Notes under the pieces: generated by a model
Database searches by the model: none
What the model was told of the DNA's origin: nothing
What the model saw: only the letters and a program-made list of their open reading frames with translations
Position numbers and translations under genes: made by a program
In this document: positions 42,434 to 50,583 of the stretch, in pieces
Numbering within the stretch: the stretch's first letter is position 1
How the letters are laid out: every line of letters starts with the position of its first letter
NCBI GenBank assembly: GCA_963762965.1
Contig: CAVXME010000001.1
Coordinates: forward strand, 1,178,001 to 1,242,000
Length of the DNA: 64,000 bases
Source of the DNA: DATBAX01 sp963762965
GTDB taxonomy: Bacteria; Acidobacteriota; Terriglobia; Terriglobales; Acidobacteriaceae
Direction: 5' to 3'

Positions 42434-43858
42434 CTGACTTCCGACAAATTTCACGACGAGTGCGGGGTGGTGGCGATTTATGCCAATCCCGAAGCCGAGA
42501 AGCTGGCCTACCTGGGACTGCATGCGCTGCAGCATCGCGGGCAGGAGTCGGCGGGCATTGTCACGTCCAATGGGATGACGTTGAACATGCATAAATCCAT
42601 GGGGCTGGTCGCTGACATCTTCAATACCGAAGAGTTGGCCAAGTTGCACGGCACGCTGGCGATTGGGCACACGCGCTATTCGACGGCGGGAGATTCGTCG
42701 TTGCTGAACGCCCAGCCCATCATGGTGCAATCGAATAAAGGCATGATGGCGCTGGCGCACAACGGCAACCTGGTGAATGCGGGAGAGATTCGCACGCGGA
42801 TGGAAGCGCAGGGTTCGATTTTTCAGACCAGCACCGACACCGAAGTGATCGTGCATTTGATCGCGCAATCGCGGGAACACACGCTGCCCGAGGCCATGGC
42901 CGATGCGCTGCGGCGGGTGGAAGGCGCATTTTCGCTGGTGATGATCAGTCCCGACCGAATTTTTGCGGCGCGCGATCCGCGCGGCTTCCGGCCGCTGGCC
43001 ATGGGAAGAATTCCGGCAGCGGTGGGCTACAAGCAGGACACGATTGTGTTTGCCTCCGAAACTTGCGCGTTCGACCTGATCGGTGCGACCTATGAACGGG
43101 AAGTGAAGCCGGGAGAATTGATCGTGGTCGGGCCAGAAGGAATCACTTCGCGGTTTTATGCCACGCCGCTTACGCAGTCGAGCTGCATTTTCGAGCATGT
43201 GTATTTTTCGCGTCCGGATAGCCGGGTGTTTGGCCGGCCGGTGCAGGAAAGCCGCGAGCAACTGGGACGGCAAATGGCGTTGGAAGCTCCCGTCGAGGCT
43301 GATGTGGTGGTTCCGGTGCCGGATTCAGGGGTGACCGCCGCCGTCGGTTATGCGGCTGAGAGTGGCATTCCTTTCCGCTTCGGGCTTATTCGCAATCATT
43401 ATGTAGGACGCACGTTTATTGAGCCCAGCCAGAGTGTGCGCGACTTCGGCGTGAAGCTGAAACTGAATCCGGTGCGCTCGCTGCTGGAAGGCAAGCGCGT
43501 GATTTTGATTGACGATTCCATCGTGCGTGGCACCACCAGCCGCAAGATCGTGCGCATGATTCGCAACGCAGGCGCGAAGGAAGTTCACATGCGCGTTTCG
43601 TGTCCGCCGACCATTTCGCCTTGTTTTTATGGCGTGGACACGCCTTCCAAGAAACAGCTCATTGCCGCCAATAAAACCATCGAAGAGATTCGCGAGTACG
43701 TAGGCGCGGATTCGCTGGCTTATCTTTCGCTGGACGGGATGAAGAAAGCCTGCGGCGATGGCGAGAAGACGACGTATTGCACGGCGTGTTATACCGGGAA
43801 ATATCCTACCAATTGGGTGGATGTCGAAGACATTCAGCCGGCGGCGTTCAAGGCGTAA
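42431..43858 (+). CDS. purF: Amidophosphoribosyltransferase
   Basis: First committed enzyme of purine synthesis, making phosphoribosylamine from PRPP and glutamine. The 475 residues have a ten-residue propeptide (MLTSDKFHDE) before the nucleophile Cys11, the glutaminase domain (LQHRGQESAGI, GHTRYST) and the PRPP site VILIDDSIVRGTTS. Cysteines at ASETCAFD, RVSCPP and YCTACYTG fit the Bacillus-type enzyme with an Fe-S cluster and propeptide cleavage. It follows purL on the same strand. Confidence 0.97.
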   Translation: MLTSDKFHDECGVVAIYANPEAEKLAYLGLHALQHRGQESAGIVTSNGMTLNMHKSMGLVADIFNTEELAKLHGTLAIGHTRYSTAGDSSLLNAQPIMVQSNKGMMALAHNGNLVNAGEIRTRMEAQGSIFQTSTDTEVIVHLIAQSREHTLPEAMADALRRVEGAFSLVMISPDRIFAARDPRGFRPLAMGRIPAAVGYKQDTIVFASETCAFDLIGATYEREVKPGELIVVGPEGITSRFYATPLTQSSCIFEHVYFSRPDSRVFGRPVQESREQLGRQMALEAPVEADVVVPVPDSGVTAAVGYAAESGIPFRFGLIRNHYVGRTFIEPSQSVRDFGVKLKLNPVRSLLEGKRVILIDDSIVRGTTSRKIVRMIRNAGAKEVHMRVSCPPTISPCFYGVDTPSKKQLIAANKTIEEIREYVGADSLAYLSLDGMKKACGDGEKTTYCTACYTGKYPTNWVDVEDIQPAAFKA

Positions 43859-43881
43859 AGTTTCGTTGACGCATAAATAGT

Positions 43882-43963
43882 CGTGAAAGAGCGGCGCTTT
43901 CAGCGCCGCGTGGATCGTCTGCGCGTCTTAACGCGGGCCTGGAAGGCCCGCTCTTCCACGGTG
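43882..43963. repeat. Large palindrome after purF
   Basis: GTGAAAGAGCGGCGCTTTCA with its GCGCCGC hairpin on the left and GCGGGCCTGGAAGGCCCGCT then CTTCCACGG on the right form nested hairpins between convergent purF and prmC. Confidence 0.75.
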
Positions 43964-43994
43964 GTGCACGCCGCATTTGCGAATGCGAAGACGA

Positions 43995-44876
43995 TCACGG
44001 TCTGCGCGCTGAGATGACCCTCGGGATGCCTTGCAGGTCCTTGGTGATTTGAACTTCCGCCCATCCGGATAACAAACGCTTCACTCCTTCCACAATCGTT
44101 CCGCTGATTTCCATGATGAGCCAGCCGCCGGGCTTGAGGGCGCCGCGTGCCTGCGGGATGAGACGTTCGATGATTTCCAATCCTGTGGGGCCGGCGAAAA
44201 CGGCATTGCGTGGCTCGTATTTGCGGACTTCGAGTTGGACCTGCTCTTCTTCGGACTCGCCGACGTAGGGGGGGTTGGAGATGACAAAATCTGAAACACC
44301 AGTTTCGAAGTTTCTAGTTTCGAGTTTTGAGCTTGCGAGTTTCTGGAGAAGGTCGGCTTCGTGGAATTGGATTCTGCTTTCGAGCTGGTGGCGGGCGGCG
44401 TTTGTCCGGGCAACTTCCAGCGCTGCCGGAGAAATGTCGGTGGCTTGGATTTCAGCGTTGGGAAGTTCCTTGGCCAGGGCTATGGCAATGCAGCCTGATC
44501 CGGTGCCTACATCCACGATGTGGTGAGAGTTGGCGGACAAGAGTGTCCGCCCCACACGATCCAAAACGGTTTCGATTACGTGCTCGGTTTCGGGGCGGGG
44601 GATGAGGACGGCTGGAGTGACGATGAAATCCAGGCCCCAGAATTCCTGGTGTCCAGTGATGTATTGGGCGGGGACGCCGCTGGAGCGCTTCGCGAGTGCA
44701 TCTTCGTAGCGCCGGAATTCTTCTAGCGTGAGTTCCCGTTCGGGATGGGCGTGGAGATAGGCGCGATCACAATCCAGAGTGAACATGAGCAGGAGTTCGG
44801 CGTTCATGCGCTGCGAGGGGACACTCGCCGCGGTGAGCTGGGTGATGGCGGATGTGAGGGCTTCTTTTAGCTGCAC
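43995..44876 (-). CDS. prmC: Peptide chain release factor N5-glutamine methyltransferase PrmC
   Basis: Methylates the Gln of the GGQ loop of release factors, raising termination efficiency. The 293-residue protein has the family N-terminal helical domain, the SAM site VDVGTGSGCIAIALA and the catalytic ISNPPYV. Two foreign segments are visible in frame: residues 107-115 (VGRTLLSAN), from a GGCGGACAAGAGTGTCCGCC palindrome, and residues 178-193 (SSKLETRNFETG region), from a TTTCGAG tandem repeat, inserted just before the NPPY strand. It is downstream of prfA, its substrate, on the same strand. Confidence 0.94.
   Translation of the reverse strand: MQLKEALTSAITQLTAASVPSQRMNAELLLMFTLDCDRAYLHAHPERELTLEEFRRYEDALAKRSSGVPAQYITGHQEFWGLDFIVTPAVLIPRPETEHVIETVLDRVGRTLLSANSHHIVDVGTGSGCIAIALAKELPNAEIQATDISPAALEVARTNAARHQLESRIQFHEADLLQKLASSKLETRNFETGVSDFVISNPPYVGESEEEQVQLEVRKYEPRNAVFAGPTGLEIIERLIPQARGALKPGGWLIMEISGTIVEGVKRLLSGWAEVQITKDLQGIPRVISARRP
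44300..44345. repeat. TTTCGAG tandem repeat inside prmC
   Basis: Several imperfect GTTTCGAG/GTTTCTAG units in frame, encoding KLETRNFET on the minus strand. The same peptide pattern occurs at the TldE start. Confidence 0.7.
44532..44557. repeat. In-frame palindrome inside prmC
   Basis: GGCGGACAAGAGTGTCCGCC then CCACAC, read on the minus strand as GRTLLSA. Confidence 0.9.
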
Positions 44877-44888
44877 AAGATCATTTCA

Positions 44889-44917
44889 CCACAGAGACAC
44901 AGAGACACGGAGAAAAG
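44889..44917. repeat. ACAGAGAC tandem tract upstream of prmC
   Basis: ACCACAGAGACACAGAGACA then CGGAGAAAA, a short tandem tract in the prfA-prmC gap. Confidence 0.5.
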
Positions 44918-44948
44918 CTATAAGCAAGTTATTGCGGCCATAAGCAAT

Positions 44949-44992
44949 GGCCGGGCTTCGCCCGGACAGCCGAGGCGGCTGTCCCTTACGTG
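44949..44992. repeat. ACAGCCGAGGCGGCTGTCCC repeat after prfA
   Basis: GGCCGGGCTTCGCCCGGACA then GCCGAGGCGGCTGTCCC and TTACGTG, directly after the prfA stop region. Same family as 33919 and 42328. Confidence 0.85.
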
Positions 44993-45011
44993 TTTCGTGC
45001 CGGCTAACGTT

Positions 45012-46092
45012 TTACGTTACGCCGGCGGTTTCGGCTTTCATTTTTTCTGCCTGATAGTGGGTGATGAGGGCGTCGACGATGGCTTGCAGTTTGCCGTCCA
45101 TGACTTCCATCAACTGATGGATGGTCAGGCCGATGCGGTGATCGGTCACGCGGTTCTGCGGAAAGTTGTAAGTGCGAATTTTTTCGCTGCGGTCGCCGCT
45201 GCCTACCATCGACTTGCGTTCTTTGGCGAGAGCATCCTGCTGCTTTTGCATCTCCACTTCGTAAAGGCGGGAGCGCAGCACGCGCATGCCTTTTTCGCGG
45301 TTCTTGATCTGCGACTTTCTCGTCCTGGCAACTGACGACCGTGTTGGTGGGAATATGCGTGATGCGGACGGCGGAATACGTTGTGTTCACCGACTGGCCG
45401 CCGGGACCGGAGGAACAGAATGTATCGATACGAAGGTCTTTGGCTTCGATCTTTATGTCCACGTCTTCCGCTTCCGGCAGGACGGCGACGGTGACGGCTG
45501 AGGTGTGGACGCGCCCCTGCTGCTCGGTGGCCGGGACCCGCTGTACGCGATGGACGCCGCTTTCATACTTCAGTTGCGAGTACACGCGCTGGCCTTCAAT
45601 TAGCGCAATCACTTCTTTCATGCCGCCCGCGGCGGACTCTGAGCTCGAAAGCACCTCGACTTTCCATCGTTTGGTTTCGGCGTAGCGCGTGTACATGCGG
45701 AACATTTCGGCTACGAATAAAGTGGCTTCGTCGCCGCCGGTGCCGGCGCGGATTTCCAGGATGACGTTTTTTTCGTCGTTGGGATCTTTGGGGAGAAGCA
45801 GGATTTTGAGTTCCTCTTCCACAGTCGCCACGCGGGTTTCAAGCTTGCTTAATTCTTCCCGAGCGTAGGTGAGCATCTCGGGATCTTTTTCGTCGGCCAG
45901 CATGGTCTTGCTGTCGGCGATGCCGCGCGTCAGGTCCTTGAATTCACGATAGAGTTCGACAATAGGCACAATTTCGCTATGCGCCTTGGCGGTTTTTTGG
46001 TAGCGGGCCGAGTCGTTGGTGATGTCCGGCGAGGAGAGGGCTTGCGTCAGTTCCTCGTAGCGGGCTTCGATTTGGTTGAGACGTTCGAACAT
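45012..46092 (-). pseudogene. prfA: Peptide chain release factor 1, single-base frameshift
   Basis: RF1 terminates translation at UAA and UAG. From the ATG at 46092 the protein reads normally through the stop-codon recognition region (VHRVQRVPATEQQGR; P-A-T tripeptide) and the catalytic GPGGQSVNTT to CQDEK. At about 45318 an extra G (minus-strand GAGAAAGTCGC) shifts the frame. The correct continuation (SQIKNREKGMRVLRSRLYE to MKAETAGVT) is intact in another frame down to 45012. Corrected length is 359 residues, normal for RF1. prfA is normally essential, so a sequence error is the likeliest cause. No ribosome site is visible before the ATG, where the S23-element arm abuts. Confidence 0.93.
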
Positions 46093-46097
46093 AGGGT

Positions 46098-46612
46098 CAG
46101 TCGTTGGTCGTGCGTCGTTGGTCGTTCGCCAAAATCACGCTGCTTTTTCGCGCATGGAATTGATCAATCCGCTTAGGGCTCGTCCTATGCCTTCGGCCAT
46201 TGCCGACAAACGATGTGCATCTTCCTTCGTTAAGTATTGTAATTCTTCTGCGATCAAAAGCTGAGTCTGTAGTTCGAGCAGCGAACCTCGGGCGTGCAAT
46301 AGAAAGTGTGAGAATTCGCGATTCGATCTGTGACCTTTTCCCTCTGCGATGTTGCTGGGCACGGAGACTGCGGCCCGCCGCATCTGTTGGCTCAATCCGT
46401 AAACTTCATGTTTGGGGAACTTGGCCGTGTCCCGATAAATTTCAGTGGTCAACTTCATGGCTTCCTGCCAAACCCTTAAATCCCGAAACGATGATAGCGA
46501 CATGGCACTACCTCCAGCCATACTTTTACAACTTTAGCCTCGGTTTGTATGTGATGAGTGAACCAAGGCAGGATGGGTCCGCCAACGACCAAGGACGAAC
46601 GACCAACGACTG
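46098..46612. mobile_element. IVS-like element: S23-type gene between inverted repeats
   Basis: Left arm (46098-46130, outer end CAGTCGTTGGTCGT) and right arm (46581-46612, ending ACGACCAACGACTG) are inverted copies with about 29 of 33 positions equal. They enclose one gene for a four-helix-bundle protein. The element fills the DUF1385-prfA junction, where those genes are usually adjacent. The arms match those inside mnmG and at 50584-50722. That it is or was mobile is inference. Confidence 0.6.
46135..46503 (-). CDS. Four-helix-bundle protein, S23/IVP family
   Basis: A 122-residue protein of the family first seen as the ORF in 23S rRNA intervening sequences (IVP, S23) and related to the Avd accessory protein of diversity-generating retroelements. 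It has the full signature: FRDLRVWQEAMKLTTEIY, KFPKHEVYGLSQQMRRAAVS, VPSNIAEGKGHRSNREFSHF and ELQTQLLIAEELQYLT. The biochemical role is unknown; members are basic and probably bind nucleic acid. GGAGGT lies seven bases before the ATG. It is flanked by inverted repeats and interrupts the DUF1385-prfA-prmC block, so it is probably a passenger or agent of the repeat element rather than part of that operon. Confidence 0.9.
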   Translation of the reverse strand: MSLSSFRDLRVWQEAMKLTTEIYRDTAKFPKHEVYGLSQQMRRAAVSVPSNIAEGKGHRSNREFSHFLLHARGSLLELQTQLLIAEELQYLTKEDAHRLSAMAEGIGRALSGLINSMREKAA

Positions 46613-46624
46613 GGGTAGGGCCCG

Positions 46625-47629
46625 CTAGGCAATGACTAATTCGCCGCCACGCTGCTTTTCCAGGGACATGGCATGGTCGAGCGCGACAATCGCGCATTGC
46701 GCCTGATCGTCCGACGGGGCCTGGGTGGTGATGCGCTGGAGCCAGAGGCCGGGGGCGGTCATCAGGGCGAAGAGGGATCCGCGATGTTTGGCGGCGAAGC
46801 GGATGATTTCGTAGGACAGGCCGGTGATGACCGGGAGCAGCGCCAGCCGCACCGCGAACCTGGCCCAGAAGGTGTGGACCGGGACCAGCATGTAAATCAA
46901 CATCGAGATGATCATGACTGTCATCAAAAAGCTGGTGCCGCAGCGCGGATGGTAAGTCGAATACTTTTGCACGGCGGCGGTTTCCATGGGGTCGCCGTTC
47001 TCGAAGGCGAAAACGGTTTTGTGCTCGGCGCCGTGATATTGGTAGACGCGGCGAATGTCCTTCATCAGCGAGGTGCCGAAGATGAAGAGCAGGAACAGCG
47101 CCATGCGGATGATGCCTTCGATGAAGTTGAAGCCGATCTGTCCGCTCAGGCTGGGATGAGACTTGGTCAGTTCGGTGGCTGCTAGCAGCGGCAGGTATTT
47201 GTACATGAAGATGAAAAAGCCAACTGAAATGATGATGTTGACGGCGGCCATCCAGCCGGTGACTTCGAGCTTTTTCTTGGGCTGGTCGGTCTCGGGCTCG
47301 GCGGATTGCAGTTCGTCCAGGGCCACGTTGGCGGAAAATTTCAGGGCGCGGAAGCCGAGGGTCATAGCATGGCCCAGCGTGGCCACGCCGCGAAGGACTG
47401 GGTATCCCATCCATTTATGCTTTTCGGAAAGGCGTTCCAGCGGTTCGCTATGGGTGGACACCTCGCCCGAAGGCTTGCGGCAGGCGATGGCCCAGGCATG
47501 CGGTGAACGCATCATGACGCCCTCAAGCACGGCTTGGCCGCCGACCAAAGTTTCCTCGCCGCCTTCCAGCGCAGGCAACAGCTGGACGGCTACCAGGAAA
47601 CTCCACCAGGTTCGCAGAAAACGCAGCAT
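46625..47629 (-). CDS. DUF1385 family membrane protein (YqhQ-like)
   Basis: A 334-residue protein. It begins with a hydrophobic region, then GGQAVLEGVMMRSP, the hallmark of DUF1385. Several membrane helices follow (MAAVNIIISVGFFIFMYKYLP, FIEGIIRMALFLLFIF, and a helix pair after HPRCGTSFL). The conserved YQYHGAEHKTVFAFE and PRCGTSF carry His, Glu and Cys that suggest a metal site. The function is unknown. Proximity to prfA and prmC is conserved in many bacteria and is kept here apart from the S23 insertion. Confidence 0.92.
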   Translation of the reverse strand: MLRFLRTWWSFLVAVQLLPALEGGEETLVGGQAVLEGVMMRSPHAWAIACRKPSGEVSTHSEPLERLSEKHKWMGYPVLRGVATLGHAMTLGFRALKFSANVALDELQSAEPETDQPKKKLEVTGWMAAVNIIISVGFFIFMYKYLPLLAATELTKSHPSLSGQIGFNFIEGIIRMALFLLFIFGTSLMKDIRRVYQYHGAEHKTVFAFENGDPMETAAVQKYSTYHPRCGTSFLMTVMIISMLIYMLVPVHTFWARFAVRLALLPVITGLSYEIIRFAAKHRGSLFALMTAPGLWLQRITTQAPSDDQAQCAIVALDHAMSLEKQRGGELVIA

Positions 47630-47708
47630 AACGATTGGATGATCCTTCGCGCGTAAAGACGCAGGTGCTAGGTTACCACAGACGGCGGGCAGTTTTGGGG
47701 CAGTTAAA

Positions 47709-48107
47709 GTGCTGACAAGTGCAATTGTTTACTTAGAGTTAGAAGAAGAGCGGACCGCCGAGAGCCTGCCCTTGAGCGAAGTCGAAGGGCGGCCGTCGCT
47801 ATGTGAGTTAGGAAGGAAAATTGGCTGCAAGGCGTATTCGGAATTGACCGATGCCGAAATTGCCGAGATGACCAAGTGGTTTCTGGAACACACGATTGAC
47901 GATCAGGGATTCCGTCGGGTGGTTGAGCCGAAGATTGTGCTGGAAGTGGCGTTCAACAACATGATGGAGTCCGACCGGCACGAGAGTGGTTATGCGCTGC
48001 GCTTTCCGAGAATTGTGCGGCTCAGGCCGGATAAGTTGCCGGAAGAAGTGGATACGGTGGAGCGGGCGCGGGGGATTTATGAGGGGCAGAGCAAGAAATT
48101 GTTGTAA
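47709..48107 (+). pseudogene. C-terminal remnant of an ATP-dependent DNA ligase
   Basis: Residues from about GCKAYSELTDAEIAEMTKWF through VEPKIVLEVAFNNMM, HESGYALRFPRIVRLRPDK and EEVDTVERARGIYE match the OB-fold C-terminus of ATP-dependent DNA ligases. The adenylation domain with the K-x-D-G motif and the N-terminal domain are absent upstream. The break is next to TTGAGCGAAGTCGAAGGGC, a string of the TCATCCTGAGC repeat family, read here as LPLSEVEG. This is a truncated remnant of about 100 homologous residues. Whether the fragment is expressed is unknown. Confidence 0.8.
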
Positions 48108-48218
48108 ACAAAATTGGACAGGAAGTCCCTCACGACGCTGGTCTGGGCGTAGGCATACTGACCACTTGAAGTAGGAATGACTCTGCCAATTGGTTGCAGA
48201 TGAAATTCCGGCGTTACG

Positions 48219-48863
48219 CTATTTGATCCAAGCTTCGACTTGCTTCCGAGCATCTGCTGGCAAATCCGACAGCCAATAGCCAATCGTCATATGCGGCTGG
48301 CCCCCAATGTTCTCTTCGTAATGTGACGGGCGCTTGTGCGGTGGGTCGAAGCGAAATGGTATCTCGATGTGCCATGTTCCGCTTAGGTGATTAATCGGAG
48401 TGCTGAAGAGCACACTTTCTGATGCTCGGAGAGTCGCTGTAGAGCTAACGTCAGCGTCGTAGCCGTTGGGCATCGTAGCAGGGACTGCCGGGCTTCCGGC
48501 GGGCGTCGGACTCGCACCGGAACTCAAAATTGAGCCGCCCGATGCGCCATTAAAGGACGGATTGGCAATTACATTGTGGAGCAGCCCCACCTCGCCCACT
48601 AGGCTGCCTTCGGGCACCCCAAAAGTCCTAATCACAATCGGCACACGGCAGTTATTCACTAAGCGAAACCAGATTCGGTACGGTGGCTCGTTCTCATTGA
48701 AGCGGGCTCCCTTGCCGACATGGTCGAATTGCAGATATATAAAAGGACGTTCTCTATTGAGGATGAACTGCTCCCCGATATCGCCGTTTCGAGGTCCCGC
48801 TTGAGCCTCCGTTACAGAAAGCGCAATCAGCATAAAGGAAAGAAGAGCGGTGGCACGGCACAT
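48219..48863 (-). CDS. Secreted protein of unknown function
   Basis: A 214-residue protein with a signal peptide (MCRATALLSFMLIALSVTEAQA). The mature part contains FIYLQFDHVGKGARF, IWFRLVNNCRVPIVIRTFG, a Ser/Gly/Pro/Ala-rich spacer (GSILSSGASPTPAGSPAVPA) and a beta-rich C-terminus (GTWHIEIPFRFD). It resembles uncharacterised extracytoplasmic beta-sandwich proteins; I recognise no domain. It stands alone, flanked by gaps with repeats. Confidence 0.75.
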   Translation of the reverse strand: MCRATALLSFMLIALSVTEAQAGPRNGDIGEQFILNRERPFIYLQFDHVGKGARFNENEPPYRIWFRLVNNCRVPIVIRTFGVPEGSLVGEVGLLHNVIANPSFNGASGGSILSSGASPTPAGSPAVPATMPNGYDADVSSTATLRASESVLFSTPINHLSGTWHIEIPFRFDPPHKRPSHYEENIGGQPHMTIGYWLSDLPADARKQVEAWIK

Positions 48864-48950
48864 GATAACTTAGACTCCCAGCAGCTCAGGGTTGTTCCCG
48901 AGAACTAGCATAACGACGAAAACGGACAATTTCTCCGCAGTATCCAAAGC

Positions 48951-49013
48951 AGATCCTTCGACTCCGCATAAGCGTTCGCCAAGCGAACGCTTATGCTGCG
49001 CTCAGGATGACAA
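48951..49013. repeat. TCATCCTGAGC-family palindrome with perfect inner hairpin
   Basis: Outer arms AGATCCTTCGACTCCG and CTCAGGATGACA enclose a perfect 13-bp stem CATAAGCGTTCGC (48967-48995) with a three-base loop. It lies in the 238-bp gap between the CDF gene and the secreted-protein gene, next to a single AATCTGAAAT-type arm (about 49060-49090). Confidence 0.8.
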
Positions 49014-49102
49014 ATGGTGGGAGCAGGGATGGTGGGGCGGGGATGGCGGGGTGGGGTTGTGAAATCTTCAATCAAAAATCTGAAATTCTTCGCTGCTTGC
49101 AA

Positions 49103-50086
49103 TCAGTGGCTGTGGTGGTGTTCTTCTTCGCTGATGGGGATCACGCAGCCGTGGGCGACTTCGCAGATGGCGTGTTCGAACTGAATCGTGGTGTGATTGA
49201 TTTTGAAGTCGTGATGCAGGCATTCTTTTACGTCGCGCAGGATCTTTTCGCTCTCCGAGGGCGGAATGTCGGCGATGGAGATATGGCAGGAAAGAGCGCG
49301 CGATTCCGATCCGATGTTCCAGACGTGCAGATCGTGAACGTCGTTCACGCCGTCGATCTTCTTCAGGCAGGCTTCGACAACTTCCAACTTCAAGCCACGC
49401 GGCGTGCCTTCCAGCAGAATATTCAAGGTTTCGCGGACGATGCCGAAGCTGGACCAGAGAATCAGCGCGCCGATGCCGAAGGAGAGCGCGGAGTCGATCC
49501 AATAGTAATCTTTTCCGGCTTCCAAAATTATCCAGCCACCCACGATGACGGCGGCGGTCGAGAGCGTGTCGCCGATTTCGTGGATCATGGCGCTGCGAAT
49601 GTTGACGTCACGGTTGGTGCGGTAAAGCAGCAGGGCGATCACGCCGTTCATCACGACCCCGGCGGCGGCCACTGCCATCATGGTGCGGGCTTGCACGGCT
49701 TCGGGATGCTGCAAGCGCCGGAAAGCTTCGTAGAAGATGAAGAAAGAAACCACTACCAGCGATGCGGCGTTGACCAGCGCCACCAGGACTCCGGCGCGAT
49801 GATAGCCGTAGGTCTTGGTCGAGCTGGGCGGCCGGGATTGCAGATAGACGGCAACCAGCGACAGCAGCAGGGCAAGGAAATCGGAGAGATTGTGTCCGGC
49901 TTCAGAAAGCAGGGCCAGAGAATGCGAGCGGATGCCCGCAACCACCAGCAGCAGAATATAAAGCAGGGTACAAGCCAGCGAAACCTTCAGGACTCGCGAG
50001 GCGCGTTCGTTCCCCGGGCTGGCGTGGACGTGCACATGTTCAATTTTACGGGGAGGGGGGCTTGGGTTCAAGGCGCGTGCTTTCAT
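49103..50086 (-). CDS. Cation diffusion facilitator (CDF) metal efflux protein
   Basis: A 327-residue inner-membrane antiporter exporting Zn2+ or related divalent ions in exchange for protons. Six membrane helices are visible. Metal-site residues are in LSEAGHNLSDFLALL (TM2) and MIHEIGDTLSTAAV (TM5), each with the H/D spacing of CDF site A. The cytoplasmic ferredoxin-like domain includes GVNDVHDLHVWNIGS, and the His-rich ends (HVHVHA near the start, EEEHHHSH at the end) are typical. I start at 50086, after AAGGGGAG; an in-frame start 21 bases earlier is possible. Confidence 0.93.
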   Translation of the reverse strand: MKARALNPSPPPRKIEHVHVHASPGNERASRVLKVSLACTLLYILLLVVAGIRSHSLALLSEAGHNLSDFLALLLSLVAVYLQSRPPSSTKTYGYHRAGVLVALVNAASLVVVSFFIFYEAFRRLQHPEAVQARTMMAVAAAGVVMNGVIALLLYRTNRDVNIRSAMIHEIGDTLSTAAVIVGGWIILEAGKDYYWIDSALSFGIGALILWSSFGIVRETLNILLEGTPRGLKLEVVEACLKKIDGVNDVHDLHVWNIGSESRALSCHISIADIPPSESEKILRDVKECLHHDFKINHTTIQFEHAICEVAHGCVIPISEEEHHHSH

Positions 50087-50191
50087 GATCTCCCCTTCCG
50101 TAACCATCTCTGCCTCTTCCGCGATTTCCGCTCAGGCTTTATGCTGATGGTGCAGCGATAGCAGACTGCAACCGTTTTTCTGCTGTAAATC

Positions 50192-50581
50192 ATGATGCCT
50201 CTTCGTCTCTATGGAATGATCGCTGGCGGTGCTGCTGCGCTGGTGGGCGCTTATTTTCTGCTGCGGCAAAAGCCCAAGACTGCCGATGAATTGGAACGGG
50301 AGCGGCGGGCATGGCTGGACCGCATCGGCAGGATTACGGACGGCACCGTCATTGATGTCCAGGAACTTGAGCTGGATGGCCGGAAGCCCGCGACCATGCT
50401 GATTTTCCATTACGATGTGGCCGGAGTGTCCTACGAAGCTTCGCAGGATGTGACGTACCTGCGGCAGTTGATCAACCTGCATTCCTGCCGGTTGGGGCTG
50501 CCGACGTCGGTCCGGTACGATCCCCAGAATCCGGGCAATTCGATTGTGCTGTCGGAGAGATGGATGGGGTTACGGCAGTAG
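50192..50581 (+). CDS. DUF3592-like small membrane protein
   Basis: A 129-residue protein with one N-terminal membrane helix (LYGMIAGGAAALVGAYFLL) and a cytoplasmic or periplasmic domain with the DUF3592 pattern: GTVIDVQE, FHYDVAGVSYEASQDV, GLPTSVRYDPQNPGNSIV. No function is known for the family. It starts near the divergent CDF gene, sharing about 100 bp of upstream DNA. Confidence 0.8.
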   Translation: MMPLRLYGMIAGGAAALVGAYFLLRQKPKTADELERERRAWLDRIGRITDGTVIDVQELELDGRKPATMLIFHYDVAGVSYEASQDVTYLRQLINLHSCRLGLPTSVRYDPQNPGNSIVLSERWMGLRQ

Positions 50582-50583
50582 GG

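Noticed and set aside
45300..45330. Programmed frameshift in prfA, as in prfB
   Set aside because: The RF2 mechanism needs an in-frame UGA and CUU slippery site near the start. Neither is present, and the shift here is after the GGQ region.
49007..50161. 384-codon plus-strand frame over the CDF transporter
   Set aside because: Antisense of a gene with six clear membrane helices and metal sites.
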